From: an uncultured Gammaproteobacteria bacterium
GTDB taxonomy: Bacteria; Pseudomonadota; Gammaproteobacteria; Steroidobacterales; Woeseiaceae
Direction: 5' to 3'
Assembly: GCA_938003715.1 (NCBI GenBank)
Contig: CALKYK010000324.1
Location: 1 to 5,229 of the forward strand
DNA: 5,229 bases
Positions 5,203-5,229 of the stretch are shown one piece after another. Position 1 is the stretch's first letter; every line of letters starts with the position of its first letter. Both the position numbers and the translations under genes were made by a program. Below the pieces are notes generated by a model. That model was not told where the DNA came from, ran no database searches, and saw only the letters and a program-made list of their open reading frames with translations.

Positions 5203-5229
5203 ACTGCAGGAGTTGTTATCACACGCCCT

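Noticed and set aside
5206..5229. CAGGAG after the receptor stop as the ribosome-binding site of a next gene
   Set aside because: No ATG, GTG or TTG stands at a workable distance before the window ends; TTG 5213 would touch the Shine-Dalgarno sequence. A downstream gene cannot be supported.

Overview
The window looks like a piece of a Gram-negative, GC-rich bacterial chromosome. The clearest sign is a TonB-dependent outer-membrane receptor with a 'GSMGGAIRI' plug motif, a style common in environmental Gammaproteobacteria and Sphingomonadales. That taxonomic guess is inference; nothing here identifies a genus. I found no rRNA, tRNA, CRISPR array, transposase or phage gene.

Layout from left to right. 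(1) Positions 1-1134, minus strand: the first 378 residues of an ATP-grasp ligase whose 3' end lies outside the window. Its metal-binding residues are intact and its core resembles carnosine-synthase-like ligases. (2) Positions 1135-1318: spacer with a weak candidate promoter for that gene. (3) About 1319-1698, minus strand: the C-terminal part of a LysR-type regulator with no DNA-binding domain, so a remnant. Its broken edge abuts a strong plus-strand intrinsic terminator (1709-1738) that has no plus-strand gene to serve, which suggests a deletion scar. An imperfect 11-bp inverted repeat follows (1743-1797). (4) Positions 1845-2622, minus strand: a two-gene operon of an AHSA1-type SRPBCC protein and an ArsR-type regulator, overlapping by 14 bp. 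Upstream lie a sigma70-like promoter and two near-identical operators, GCAAC-N6-GTTGC, one over the -35 box and one over the transcription start and Shine-Dalgarno sequence. (5) Positions 2623-3036: a divergent intergenic region with several short repeats. (6) Positions 3037-5202, plus strand: a complete TonB-dependent receptor barrel. A good Shine-Dalgarno sequence and signal-peptide-like codons lie in frame upstream, where no standard start codon exists.

How the parts relate. The SRPBCC/ArsR pair is almost certainly a self-regulated unit. The ArsR-type protein is inferred to repress its own operon through the paired operators until an unknown, probably non-metal, signal relieves it. The TonB receptor is divergent from it and carries no copy of that operator in its upstream region, so shared control is not supported. 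Its substrate cannot be deduced. The ATP-grasp gene stands alone in this window.

I do not see a wholly new system. The best leads are the paired operators, the LysR remnant beside an orphan terminator, and the missing start codon of the receptor.
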